A stretch of 64,000 nucleotides of DNA from contig CBDFGO010000003.1 in the NCBI GenBank assembly GCA_965247125.1, positions 1,550,001 to 1,614,000 of the forward strand, in the 5' to 3' direction. Below the pieces are notes generated by a model. It was not told where the DNA came from. It saw nothing but the letters and a program-made list of their open reading frames with translations, and did no database searches. Made by a program: the position numbers and the translations under genes. Below, piece by piece: positions 43,831-52,086 of the stretch. The DNA is from CALBJU01 sp965247125 (lineage in GTDB: Bacteria > Bacteroidota > Rhodothermia > Rhodothermales > UBA10348). The stretch's first letter is position 1; every line of letters starts with the position of its first letter.

Positions 43831-45093
43831 TCATTTCAATGCTTCAGTGACTGCTTCGATGAAAGCTGACTGATGGACAAGGTAATCGTCACCCGAAGGA
43901 CTATTCCACGTGCTGTGAGCAGCAATGACGAGCTCCTCAGCAGGGTCAACATGGATTAGCTGTCCATATATTCCCATCGCTGAATAGGAACCACCATCGT
44001 TGAGCCACCAGAGAAAGCCATAGTTGTCAGCGCTCTTCGAAGGAGATGTGGATCGCTCCATCCAATTGGTCGGTAGGGCACTTGAGCCATCGGACAGTTC
44101 GCCGTTCCGCATGGCATAAAGGCCCAGACGACCGTAGTCGCGCAAGGTCGCACTGAAACAACAGGCACCGGTTTGCGGGCCGTCGGGGTAAGACATCCAG
44201 TTGGCTTCGGATTCCATGCCAAAGGGTTGCCATATTTTCTCTTCCAGATAGGTCGAAAGATCTTCGCCAACAGCCGCCGATACAGCAGCTCCCAACAGAT
44301 TTACTTCTGCATCGTTGTAATTGAACGACTCCCCTGGAAAGGCATGGCGATTTTTGCTTCCCATAAATCCGACAAGCTCTTCAAACGTCATGTTTCTTGC
44401 TGATTGCCAATCAGGATTTGCCTCGTTGAGATTCCATTCCACACCCGACGACATTCGCAGAAGGTTTTCGATGGTAACCTGTTCATACGATGTCCCCTCG
44501 AGGACTGGCAGGTAATCAATGATTTTGTTTTCAGTGCTCGTAATGAAACCGTCAGCAATGGCCGCTCCCACCAATAAGGACAAAATCGATTTGGTTACAG
44601 ACATTGAGCCCCATCGGATTTGATCTGAATTGCCTGCGGCGTACGTCTCCAACACGATCTCACCAAACTTGATTACAAGCAATCCAGTGATGTTGTTGTG
44701 CAAGATGAAATCATCTAGATCGTATTGCTTGAATAGTGGCACAACAACCGGATGGCGCTGGTAATTCCATACCCGATATTGAAATCTTGACAACGGTTCG
44801 TCGCTGGCCTGCAAAACCAAGACATTATCTCCCAGGCGAACGGTTCGGGAGGTGTAAATGCGGTCATGATTCCTAAACCCTGCCACTTTTTGTTCTGGTG
44901 ACCAAGCATAGACCTCGTCCCAATCCATCCGGTTTGATTTCGATTCCAGGAATTTATCCTCTTGATCTGGATCCACAAAAGCGGCGCCGGTCATGGGACC
45001 GTCCGAATCAAAAAAGACCTGAAACAGGACCATTAGCATAAAAATGCCAATGGGGAGACCGAAGCGCAATATTCGGAGGCGGCCTTGTTTCAT
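43831..45093 (-). CDS. Serine hydrolase (beta-lactamase/6-aminohexanoate-dimer-hydrolase-like), membrane anchored
   Basis: A 420-residue protein with an N-terminal span (residues 9-27) and the serine beta-lactamase-like fold. The nucleophile lies in SMSVTKSILSLLVG (S-V-T-K tetrad near residue 180), ESFNYNDAEVNLLG gives the second Tyr motif, and VIAAHSTWNS lies near the C-terminus. This subgroup usually contains peptidases, esterases and nylon-oligomer-type hydrolases, not antibiotic resistance enzymes. It fills an integron cassette between two attC sites and reads in the normal cassette direction. Confidence 0.85.
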   Translation of the reverse strand: MKQGRLRILRFGLPIGIFMLMVLFQVFFDSDGPMTGAAFVDPDQEDKFLESKSNRMDWDEVYAWSPEQKVAGFRNHDRIYTSRTVRLGDNVLVLQASDEPLSRFQYRVWNYQRHPVVVPLFKQYDLDDFILHNNITGLLVIKFGEIVLETYAAGNSDQIRWGSMSVTKSILSLLVGAAIADGFITSTENKIIDYLPVLEGTSYEQVTIENLLRMSSGVEWNLNEANPDWQSARNMTFEELVGFMGSKNRHAFPGESFNYNDAEVNLLGAAVSAAVGEDLSTYLEEKIWQPFGMESEANWMSYPDGPQTGACCFSATLRDYGRLGLYAMRNGELSDGSSALPTNWMERSTSPSKSADNYGFLWWLNDGGSYSAMGIYGQLIHVDPAEELVIAAHSTWNSPSGDDYLVHQSAFIEAVTEALK

Positions 45094-45279
45094 TACAACG
45101 TTCTGGTCGAGGAGAATTAAAGTAAACTACTGTTCTCAAATGTACAGCTTGTTCGCTGGTTGCTCGTCTCGCCCAACCAATCACTCGATTGATCGAAGCC
45201 GCTAGACTCTAAAACAGCGCCTTAAGCTATAAAGTCCTTTGGCGTTCGTACAACCAATAAGGATTCTATTGACAGGACC

Positions 45280-45387
45280 GTATAACGGCTGGCGGATTTG
45301 CGGCGAGCATTCGCTCACCTTCCAGAAAGTAGCTGTTTCAGACCGACTCAGCCAGTCGTGCGAGCCCGCAACATACGCTTGTTAGGC
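45280..45387 (-). other. Intact attC site of the DUF1428 cassette
   Basis: 108 bp, starting GTATAACGGCTGG and ending CGCTTGTTAGGC. The two outer cores are GTATAAC and GTTAGGC, and the inner TTGCGG/CCGCAA arms pair. About 90 percent alike to the attCs at 43.5, 45.8 and 53.1 kb by eye, as expected of a chromosomal integron with a homogeneous attC family. Confidence 0.93.
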
Positions 45388-45406
45388 GGCGTGGACTGAG
45401 CGATGA

Positions 45407-45763
45407 TCAAACGAGCGACTCGAAGCCCCCGTACGCCATCCGTTTAGCATCAAAACCTGAATTCGATGACTCGATCAAATCCGCCATCCTTGGGTCGGCC
45501 GCTACCTTCTCGTTTGCCAGATTACGTGCCTCACGAGAATCGAACACTACCCAGCCGAACACGATGGTTTCATCCTCCGTCGCAGCTACGAGATCGGTGA
45601 ACGAGCGTGTTCCCTCCAGTATCAAATCGTCACCAACATATTCGCAGTAGTCGAGTGCGCCATGCTCCTTCCAAATCTCTGCAGCCGCTTTCGCAACACG
45701 CTTGTACTCGCTTAGACGATCGCGTGGAACGGGAAAGACGAATCCGTCAATGTAATGGGCCAT
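45407..45763 (-). CDS. DUF1428 protein, integron cargo
   Basis: A 118-residue protein of the DUF1428 family (YIDGFVFPVPRDRLSEYKRVAK-type start, core YIDGFV.PVP; WKEHGALDYCEYVGDD; FGWVVFDSREARN; a final GFDAKRMAYGGFE). The fold is a dimeric ferredoxin-like alpha/beta barrel; the biochemical role is unknown. The gene fills a compact cassette: its stop lies 20 bases from its own attC and its start 40 bases from the previous one. Confidence 0.92.
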   Translation of the reverse strand: MAHYIDGFVFPVPRDRLSEYKRVAKAAAEIWKEHGALDYCEYVGDDLILEGTRSFTDLVAATEDETIVFGWVVFDSREARNLANEKVAADPRMADLIESSNSGFDAKRMAYGGFESLV

Positions 45764-45803
45764 GCCAACTCCGATAGTGGTACTGAGTCTAGTGTATTCA
45801 GCC

Positions 45804-45911
45804 GCCTAACGGCTGGCGGATTTGCGGCGAGCATTCGTTCGCCTTCCAGAAAGTAATCGTTTCCAACCGACTCAGCCAGTCGTGCGAGCCCGCAACATGC
45901 GCTTGTTATCC
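45804..45911 (-). other. Intact attC site of the FxLYD lipoprotein cassette
   Basis: 108 bp, from GCCTAACGGCTGG to GCGCTTGTTATCC, with cores GCCTAAC and GTTATCC. Same family as the site at 45.3 kb. IS3 copy 1 was inserted 20 bases to its right. Confidence 0.93.
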
Positions 45912-45954
45912 CTCCTCATCTCTTCAAACTAAGAGATGGTCCTGATTCATCGGA

Positions 45955-47338
45955 GAGTTAACCCCGAAAGTTGTGTACGGGTGAAAAAGGTATAGGCGGC
46001 GTATCCTGATGATGATTACGTCATTGTCAATCCGAAGATTGGAGGATACACCGCCCATGAAGACGAATAACGCACACGAGAACGAGAACTACAATAGCAC
46101 AGAGGATGTGTTGACAGAAGTATTGCGAACAGGGGCCGCAAAGATGCTGGCCACAGCCGTTGAGGCCGAGGTTGAAGCTTTCTGCCAGCGCTACCAGTTC
46201 CTGCGCGACGAAGAGAATCGCCACCGCATCGTTCGCAATGGATATCTGCCAGAGAGGAAGATTTTGACTGGTATCGGGGAGGTCGCTGTAAAGATGCCCC
46301 GCATACGCGACCGTACGGGTCGGGGTGAGGATAGAATCGGTTTCCGCAGTTCGATACTACCAGCCTACCTCCGCAAGAGCCGCTCGCTTGAGGCTCTCAT
46401 TCCATGGTTGTACCTGAAGGGAGTTTCAACGGGCGGCTTTGAGGCAGCGCTCTCGGCCCTTGTTGGTCCTGATGCCCCAGGGCTGACCTCCTCGACGATT
46501 GCGCGCCTGAAGACGCTTTGGACAAGGGAGCACGAAGACTGGCAAAAGCGGAGCCTGAAGGAGAAGCACTACGTCTATTTCTGGGCCGACGGTATTCACG
46601 TAAACGTACGCATGGATAAACAGAAACTGTGTCTGCTGGTCGTGATCGGCGCTACGGCCGATGGAAGGAAGGAGCTTATAGCACTCGAGGACGGCTTTCG
46701 CGAGAGCAAGCAGTCGTGGCGAGAGTTGCTCCTGGAGCTGAGGCACCGCGGGCTGGATCAAGGACCGAAGCTGGCTGTTGCCGATGGAGCCATGGGATTC
46801 TGGAGTGCTCTCGCAGAAGTTTATCCCGAGACGCGAGCCGCACGCTGTTGGGTGCACAAGACAGCAAATGTGCTCAACCGCCTGCCCAAGTCCGTTCAGA
46901 AGAAGGCAAAAGGTCACCTCACGCAGATCTATACAGCAGAAACAAAAAAGCAGGCAGAGAGCGCCCTTCTGTTTTTCATCAAAGCCTACCAGCAAAAGTA
47001 TCCGAAAGCAGCAGAGATTCTGGTGAAAGACCGAGAAGAACTGCTCGCTTTTTATGACTTTCCGGCAGAACACTGGATCCATCTTCGGAGCACAAATCCG
47101 ATCGAATCTACGTTCGCGACCGTGCGCCTCAGGACCGCCAAAACGAGGGGATGTCTGAGCCGAGAAACAGCTCTTGTAATGGCCTTCCGTCTATGTAAAG
47201 AGGCTCAGAAGAAGTGGAGGAAACTGAATGCACCGCACCTATTGCAACTTGTAAAAAAAGGAATCAAATTCACCGACGGAATTACATCAGAACGACACGC
47301 TGCCTAAACCTTCCATACACAACTTTTGGGCATAGCTC
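45955..47338 (+). mobile_element. IS256-family element, copy 3, nested in IS3 copy 1
   Basis: 1384 bp, opposite orientation to copies 1 and 2, flanked by the 9-bp repeat TTCATCGGA at 45946-45954 and 47339-47347. It split the left end of the IS3 element just inside its inverted repeat. Confidence 0.97.
46057..47307 (+). CDS. IS256-family transposase (copy 3)
   Basis: Same protein as the other copies except one substitution late in the protein: ALVMAF instead of ALAMAF (a C-to-T change near 47177). All DDE residues are present, so it should be active. Confidence 0.97.
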   Translation: MKTNNAHENENYNSTEDVLTEVLRTGAAKMLATAVEAEVEAFCQRYQFLRDEENRHRIVRNGYLPERKILTGIGEVAVKMPRIRDRTGRGEDRIGFRSSILPAYLRKSRSLEALIPWLYLKGVSTGGFEAALSALVGPDAPGLTSSTIARLKTLWTREHEDWQKRSLKEKHYVYFWADGIHVNVRMDKQKLCLLVVIGATADGRKELIALEDGFRESKQSWRELLLELRHRGLDQGPKLAVADGAMGFWSALAEVYPETRAARCWVHKTANVLNRLPKSVQKKAKGHLTQIYTAETKKQAESALLFFIKAYQQKYPKAAEILVKDREELLAFYDFPAEHWIHLRSTNPIESTFATVRLRTAKTRGCLSRETALVMAFRLCKEAQKKWRKLNAPHLLQLVKKGIKFTDGITSERHAA

Positions 47339-47411
47339 TTCATCGGACAGTCTGAACAACAAATAAGGTGGAGTCTTGCGATCTTATCACCCTTAAGAAA
47401 GGCTACAAACG

Positions 47412-47699
47412 ATGAGTCGCAAAAGAAGAAACCACAGCAACACATTCAAAGCGAACGTAGCGCTGGCGGCGGTCAAAGGAGATCGCACAATGGCTGAGTT
47501 GGCAGACCAGTTCCAGGTGCATCCGAACCAGATTCAGACGTGGAAAAAGAAGCTGATTCAGGACGCTGAAGAGGTCTTTGAAAAAGGGTATTCCAGAAAG
47601 CACAACGAGGAGGGCCAGATCAAGGAGCTTCACGCCAAAATTGGCGAGCTTTCGATGGAGAAGGATTTTTTATCCAAAGCGCTCGGTCGCACCCAGTAG
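47412..47699 (+). CDS. IS3-family OrfA (copy 1)
   Basis: A 95-residue DNA-binding protein: helix-turn-helix of transposase_8 type (FKANVALAAVKGDRTMAELADQFQVHPNQI, core RTMAELADQFQVHPNQI) and a C-terminal leucine-zipper-like helix (LHAKIGELSMEKDFLSKAL). It works with OrfB in transposition. Stops 14 bases before the orfB ATG. Confidence 0.94.
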   Translation: MSRKRRNHSNTFKANVALAAVKGDRTMAELADQFQVHPNQIQTWKKKLIQDAEEVFEKGYSRKHNEEGQIKELHAKIGELSMEKDFLSKALGRTQ

Positions 47700-47713
47700 G
47701 TGAGCGCCGCCAA

Positions 47714-48541
47714 ATGATCGACCGAAACCATAATCTTTCCATCAAACGGCAGTGCAATCTGCTGGAGCTGAATCGCTCAACGGCCTACTACAAGCCGGTG
47801 GGCGAGAGCAAAGAGAACCTGGCCGTGATGAAAAAACTGGATGAGCTCTACATCGAACGTCCCACGCGAGGATCGCGCACCATGAAGGATGCGCTCGAGG
47901 ACAGAGGTATTTTTGTGGGCCGCCATCGAATCCGGCGATTAATGCGTCTGATGGGCCTTATTGCCATTTATCCTAAGAAACGGACCTCGATTCCGGGAAA
48001 AGGTCACAAGATTTATCCGTATCTCTTGCGTAAGCTCAACGTGACGCGGCCCCGGCAGGTTTACGCAAGCGACATCACATTCATTCCGATGAAAAGGGGA
48101 TTCGTTTACCTGGTCGCCGTCATCGACTGGTACAGCCGCAAGGTGCTCTCGCGCCGGATCTCCAATACGATGGACACCGACTTCTGTGTGGAAGCTCTCG
48201 AAGAAGCAATCGCCGTGTATGGAGCGCCAGAGATCTTCAATACGGATCAGGGCAGCCAGTTCACACCCGTGGCCTTTACTGATGTTCTGAAGAATCATGA
48301 CATCAAAATCTCTATGGATGGCAAAGGACGCTGGATGGACAACGTGTTCGTTGAACGTCTGTGGCGTAGCCTGAAATATGAAGAGGTGTACCTTAAAGCC
48401 TATGACAGTGTGGCTGAAGCCCGCAAATCCATTGCTGTATACTTCGACTACTTCAATAACGAAAGGCGACACAGCTCACACGGAAGAAAGACCCCTGATC
48501 ACGTATTTTTTAATCACCAGCCGCTTCAAGAAGCAGCATAA
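47714..48541 (+). CDS. IS3-family OrfB transposase (copy 1)
   Basis: A 275-residue rve-type integrase-fold transposase. N-terminal HTH_21 segment (RGSRTMKDALEDRGIFVGRHRIRRLM, core GRHRIRRLM), then the DDE triad in YASDITFIPM (Asp), IFNTDQGSQFT (Asp) and DNVFVERLWRSLKYEEVY (Glu). In many IS3 elements orfA and orfB are joined by programmed -1 frameshifting; here a separate ATG is also available. Confidence 0.95.
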   Translation: MIDRNHNLSIKRQCNLLELNRSTAYYKPVGESKENLAVMKKLDELYIERPTRGSRTMKDALEDRGIFVGRHRIRRLMRLMGLIAIYPKKRTSIPGKGHKIYPYLLRKLNVTRPRQVYASDITFIPMKRGFVYLVAVIDWYSRKVLSRRISNTMDTDFCVEALEEAIAVYGAPEIFNTDQGSQFTPVAFTDVLKNHDIKISMDGKGRWMDNVFVERLWRSLKYEEVYLKAYDSVAEARKSIAVYFDYFNNERRHSSHGRKTPDHVFFNHQPLQEAA

Positions 48542-48640
48542 TCAATCCGCAAGATTCCACCTAAGACCCTGTCCAGTTTTATAGGACCATCTCTCTATGT
48601 TTTGTATCATGCTCAGACGTCTTTCCCCACCTATCTGTGA

Positions 48641-49201
48641 ATGATTGTGAATACGAATTTTCTGCGTTCAATTCTTTCTTCTCTGGTTTGCTGTCTGTTG
48701 TTGGTAGTCGCTGTCGGGTGTTCTGATGGTCGATCTGAAGAGTCACATGGTGAATCAGAAGGTGTGTCTGAATCCACTGAGCACGACGGAGAAAACGAGA
48801 CAGAACATCAAGGTGAATCCCATGACGAAAGTGGCGAAGAAGATGGTACTCAGAATGCTCTTGGTGAGACATACGACCATGTGCGATTGGGCACAAGGCT
48901 AATTCTTAACTATGACGAGGAGTCAAATAGATTCCTCGGGTCTGTCGAAAATGTGAGTGACAACACCTTGCATAACGTCCGTGTTGAAGTGCACCTTTCG
49001 AACGGGGTTGAACTCGGTCCTACCGAGAGAACTAGTCTGGCGCTTGGTCAAAAAGTTGATGTTTCGCTTCACGCTGGGTCCGGCGATTTTGAGAGCTATA
49101 GTGCCCACGCTGAAGTAGGAGGAAATGGCGAGGAAGGTGAACACTCTGTAGAAGGAAGTGCGGAAAGTGAGCACTCCCATGAGGAAGGAGAAGAGCACTA
49201 G
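48641..49201 (+). CDS. FxLYD-domain lipoprotein, reversed in its cassette
   Basis: A 186-residue lipoprotein (hydrophobic LRSILSSLVCCLLLVVAVGC). Residues 27-75 and the tail are Glu/His/Ser-rich low-complexity. The middle (FLGSVENVSDNTLHNVRVEVHLSNG, core GSVENVSDNTLHNVRVEV) has the pattern of the FxLYD beta-sandwich, which is often a stalk or binding domain on the surface. It lies between two attC sites but reads opposite to all other clear cassette genes, so it must use its own promoter. Confidence 0.72.
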   Translation: MIVNTNFLRSILSSLVCCLLLVVAVGCSDGRSEESHGESEGVSESTEHDGENETEHQGESHDESGEEDGTQNALGETYDHVRLGTRLILNYDEESNRFLGSVENVSDNTLHNVRVEVHLSNGVELGPTERTSLALGQKVDVSLHAGSGDFESYSAHAEVGGNGEEGEHSVEGSAESEHSHEEGEEH

Positions 49202-49246
49202 GACGTGCCATAGGAAGAGTCTGCCAAGGCCCCCACAAGTGAGGAG

Positions 49247-49325
49247 GGATAACGGTTTGCGATCTGCGGACGGGAGTGTTAGCGACCACAGGCGTTAGAC
49301 TGACCGCAGAATCGCTTTGTTAGGC
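49247..49325 (-). other. attC site of the VOC cassette (short type)
   Basis: 79 bp, from GGATAACGG to GCTTTGTTAGGC. GCGATCTGCGG at the low end pairs with CCGCAGAATCGC at the high end with one unpaired base, which is the extrahelical-base pattern used for strand choice by integrases. Shorter than and different from the 106-108-bp sites. Confidence 0.88.
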
Positions 49326-49334
49326 CGCTGCGCA

Positions 49335-50090
49335 TCACATATTGGCCTGTAACGCTATGTAAACACCGACTGGGTCTCGAATGACGGCGTGCCCGGCGTC
49401 AGTCGATCCCTTGATGATCTCACCGCCGCCCTCGCGAACGAGTCGAAGACTCTCCTCGAAGTCATCGACAGGCAGACTAAGTATCCAAACGGGTGGGATT
49501 TCCGCTTTATCACCGCCCGCATGGCAGATTTCCGCCGCAGACACACCGGCGGGTCGCAGCATTTCGAATCCCCCGTCGACGTCGGCCGAGCCTGTCGACC
49601 ATCCGACGACCTGTTCGTAGAATTCGCACGTCGACGAGACGTCCGAAACCACAAGCGTCAGCCAGGAAATACGACCAACGTTTTCAGGTTGGTCTGCGGC
49701 CTCCGATTCGGCCCCAACGACGGGGATTAAGCCGAATGCAGCGCCCATGGGGTCTACAAGAACGGCCCATTGACTTTGACCGTCCTCGCTCTTGCCGTGC
49801 ATAAGCTCGCTGCCACCAAGTTCGAGGGCGCGTGCCGCACTGGCACCAACGTCGGAAACCTGGAAGTGCGGCATCCATTGCAAGGGGAGAGCCTCGTATT
49901 CTGGGGCGCGTGCCCCCAAGCCGATGACCGGTGCGCCTCGATTGTTCCTCAGATCGTCACGCCAAAGGGGGGCACTCCCTGTCGTTAGGATCTGTGAGTA
50001 GAAGCTGAGTTCCTGCTCATGCTCTGGCACCGCAATATCTGCGCTGAGGACTCCACCGACGCCGCGGGCAAATGGATTTCGCATGACCAC
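49335..50090 (-). CDS. Two-domain VOC (glyoxalase/extradiol-dioxygenase superfamily) protein
   Basis: A 251-residue protein made of two VOC repeats: residues 10-125 (DIAVPEHEQELSFYSQILTTG and FQVSDVGASAARALELGG) and 140-250 (WLTLVVSDVSSTCEFYEQVVGWS, core VSDVSSTCEFYEQVVGW; LPVDDFEESLRLVREGGGEII; DPVGVYIALQ). The fold binds a metal in most relatives; the substrate here is unknown. The layout resembles the CFP30B/27-kDa-antigen-like group. GTG 50090 or ATG 50084 may be the start. Confidence 0.87.
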   Translation of the reverse strand: MVMRNPFARGVGGVLSADIAVPEHEQELSFYSQILTTGSAPLWRDDLRNNRGAPVIGLGARAPEYEALPLQWMPHFQVSDVGASAARALELGGSELMHGKSEDGQSQWAVLVDPMGAAFGLIPVVGAESEAADQPENVGRISWLTLVVSDVSSTCEFYEQVVGWSTGSADVDGGFEMLRPAGVSAAEICHAGGDKAEIPPVWILSLPVDDFEESLRLVREGGGEIIKGSTDAGHAVIRDPVGVYIALQANM

Positions 50091-50115
50091 CTCACCTGAA
50101 TTGAATGCACAAGAA

Positions 50116-50167
50116 GTTAAACGGGGCTACAACCACAACCCAGTCGGCCTTCTTAAAGGTGTTATGC
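50116..50167 (-). other. attC remnant fused to the right end of a lost IS1111-like element
   Basis: CGGCCTTCTTAAAGGTGTTA at 50145-50164 is the same as the right end of the IS1111-like element plus the attC bases next to it at 41.7 kb, including the GGCCTTCTT subterminal repeat, and is followed by the core GTTATGC. GTTAAACGG at 50116 may be the other attC core. The body of the element and most of attC are missing, so a deletion followed the insertion. Confidence 0.55.
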
Positions 50168-50306
50168 CGCACGATTCGAATTATGAACAGCAGTTCGACT
50201 CACTAGTCCTTGGCTTCGTAAGAAATAGCCAAGAAATGATTCGGTCAAGATGTGTGACAAAGAGTGACCTTCACCGCTCCTTCCCACCACACAGATCTCG
50301 TATCCG

Positions 50307-51803
50307 CTACAAAGTCGATCCATTGCGGATGATTTGTATATACGTTCGAATCCCACGACCGAGATTCTCAACACTGATCTTTTCGTTGGTACCGTGAAAA
50401 CCAGAGAGGTCATCTGTTTTTTGCACCATCGGATTAAATCGGAATGAGTTTTCTGCGACCCTACTATAGTGCCTGGTATCAGAGCCTGCAATCATAAGCC
50501 CGGGCGTCACCACTACCTCTCCATAAATCTGGCGAACCGCGAGATCGATTGCCTTGAATCCGGGTGAATTCCAGTCCGATACGGCAGAGGCGGGTCGACC
50601 CGAGCCGTGCTGTCGCACCTCGATGTGTTCACTTTCAACCACAGATTTAACGTGGCTAACAACGCTTTCGACGGTATCGCGAGGATGGATCCTGAAATTA
50701 ACCGTCGCAATTGCTTCTGAAGGCAATACGTTTGTCTTTACGCTGGCTGACAACATGGTAGGCGCTGTGGTCGTTCTCAGAACTGCGTTTCCGAAGTTGA
50801 GCTTAGACATCTGTTTATCAATGACGCTGCGGAAGATCCACAGATTGGCAAAGACCACTTTATAACCGAAGGGCATGAAACGGCTCGCTGAATCGAAAAC
50901 CTGTAGACTTAAGCCCGTCAAACCGCCGGGAATCGGATGATCTTCAAGTTTTACGATAGCCGCGGAGAGTCTTCCAACAGCTGTCTCAGTAGACGGCATG
51001 GACGAATGTCCACCAGACGCCTTGGCTACGATTTCAAGCGTAACACTCCCCTTTTCTGCAACGTTTATCGCGGCTACAAGCGGATCTACTCCGGGAAACA
51101 TCCCATCGAGAAGGAAAGAACCTTCATCCAACGACCACTCCAAATGTACCGCCTGGCTCTCAAGGTAATTCGCTACGTTCGCCGCGCCGTTGTTTCCACC
51201 GAGCTCCTCGTCGTGTCCGAAACTAAGATAAATGGTTCGGTCGGGGACAAAACCCGACTGTATCAATACTGAGGCCGCTTCCATCAATGCGATCACGGCG
51301 CTCTTGTCATCCTGGGTTCCGCGTCCCCACACGATGCCATCAACGATTGCCCCATCGAAGGCAGGATGAGACCAATGATCTTCTGTGCCCGGACTGACGG
51401 GTACTACGTCGTAGTGGCCACTTAGTAAAATCGGTTTGACGTTCGTCTTTTGACCCGTCCACCGATACAGCAATGTGTAATCGCCCACTATCTCAAGATT
51501 CATCACTTCGTGGACTTCTGGATAAGAAAGCTTCAGCCAGTCAATGAAGCCCGAAAATTCATCTGGCATAAAGTCTGCCGCATTCTGGGGGGAGACTGTC
51601 TTAAACCTCACCGCTTCGCTCAAATGACGAGCTGCAACCGAATTATCAAATTCGATCTTGATCTCTGATATAGCTTCCCGAGACTCGGGTTGATGAAACC
51701 AAGCGCGGACCAGAATCACTGCAATGAACAAGCTGATCATTACCGAAAAGGCACGCCAGATATATCTCTTCAATATTTGCATAGACTGCTGCTGAATACT
51801 CAT
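50307..51803 (-). CDS. M20-family metallopeptidase, membrane anchored
   Basis: A 498-residue M20 (carboxypeptidase S-like) protein with an N-terminal span (residues 14-32). Zinc-site motifs are clear: LLSGHYDVVPV (His, Asp), WGRGTQDDKSAV (Asp), FGHDEELGGNNGA (catalytic Glu and metal Glu), and a dimerisation lid domain with GGHSSMPS. The late MIAGSDTRHY holds the last His. It cleaves peptides or N-acyl amino acids outside the inner membrane. It is a large integron cargo; both ends of the cassette are disturbed by IS110-family insertions. Confidence 0.9.
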   Translation of the reverse strand: MSIQQQSMQILKRYIWRAFSVMISLFIAVILVRAWFHQPESREAISEIKIEFDNSVAARHLSEAVRFKTVSPQNAADFMPDEFSGFIDWLKLSYPEVHEVMNLEIVGDYTLLYRWTGQKTNVKPILLSGHYDVVPVSPGTEDHWSHPAFDGAIVDGIVWGRGTQDDKSAVIALMEAASVLIQSGFVPDRTIYLSFGHDEELGGNNGAANVANYLESQAVHLEWSLDEGSFLLDGMFPGVDPLVAAINVAEKGSVTLEIVAKASGGHSSMPSTETAVGRLSAAIVKLEDHPIPGGLTGLSLQVFDSASRFMPFGYKVVFANLWIFRSVIDKQMSKLNFGNAVLRTTTAPTMLSASVKTNVLPSEAIATVNFRIHPRDTVESVVSHVKSVVESEHIEVRQHGSGRPASAVSDWNSPGFKAIDLAVRQIYGEVVVTPGLMIAGSDTRHYSRVAENSFRFNPMVQKTDDLSGFHGTNEKISVENLGRGIRTYIQIIRNGSTL

Positions 51804-51881
51804 CTAATTCCCAGCCGTGTGGCATTGTATCTAGAAAACAGTCGGTTTCCCGCCTCTCGTTATGTTGAGGTTTCTGGGGAA

Positions 51882-52036
51882 GGCTGTAGCTGCATTAGGT
51901 CCTGTTTGTCAGTGAACCTGTCCGTTATATCAGCCCCCCGCCTGACCCAAGCAGAAGGCTGAGGAGTTTACGAGGCCCGGATCATTTCGCGTGATACTGT
52001 GAGCCTGCATATACAATGTCCGCCGCCTGGGTCGGG
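51882..52036 (+). ncRNA. Candidate bridge RNA of IS110-like element, copy 2
   Basis: Same sequence as the candidate in copy 1: a target loop closed by GGCTG/CAGCC with CCGTTAT on its 3' strand, and a donor loop closed by a 9-bp stem with ATACAAT on its 3' strand. The 5' target strand contains GCAT, which fits this insertion site (GGCAT) better than copy 1 (CACAT). Confidence 0.7.
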
Positions 52037-52086
52037 ATGGGAAACCGGAATCATTATCCGTTTCACGTTACAAACCGGAGTGACTC

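Larger units (their letters stand above)
45932..48594 (+). mobile_element. IS3-family element, copy 1, with an IS256 inside
   Basis: Ends AGAGATGGTCCT and AGGACCATCTCT are inverted repeats; the flanking 3-bp repeat CTA (45929-45931 and 48595-48597) is a target duplication. Without the nested IS256 and its duplication the element is 1270 bp and carries orfA and orfB. Both genes are intact; the IS256 sits in the left end, upstream of orfA. Confidence 0.93.

Noticed and set aside
43831..45093. An antibiotic-inactivating beta-lactamase carried by the integron
   Set aside because: The S-V-T-K tetrad is present, but the overall pattern is that of large serine hydrolases/esterases with an N-terminal membrane span, not of class A, C or D resistance enzymes.
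50116..50167. A short separate attC of about 52 bp
   Set aside because: Apart from AAC/GTT at the ends the two halves do not pair. The high-coordinate part equals the right end of the IS1111-like element, so an IS scar is the better reading.
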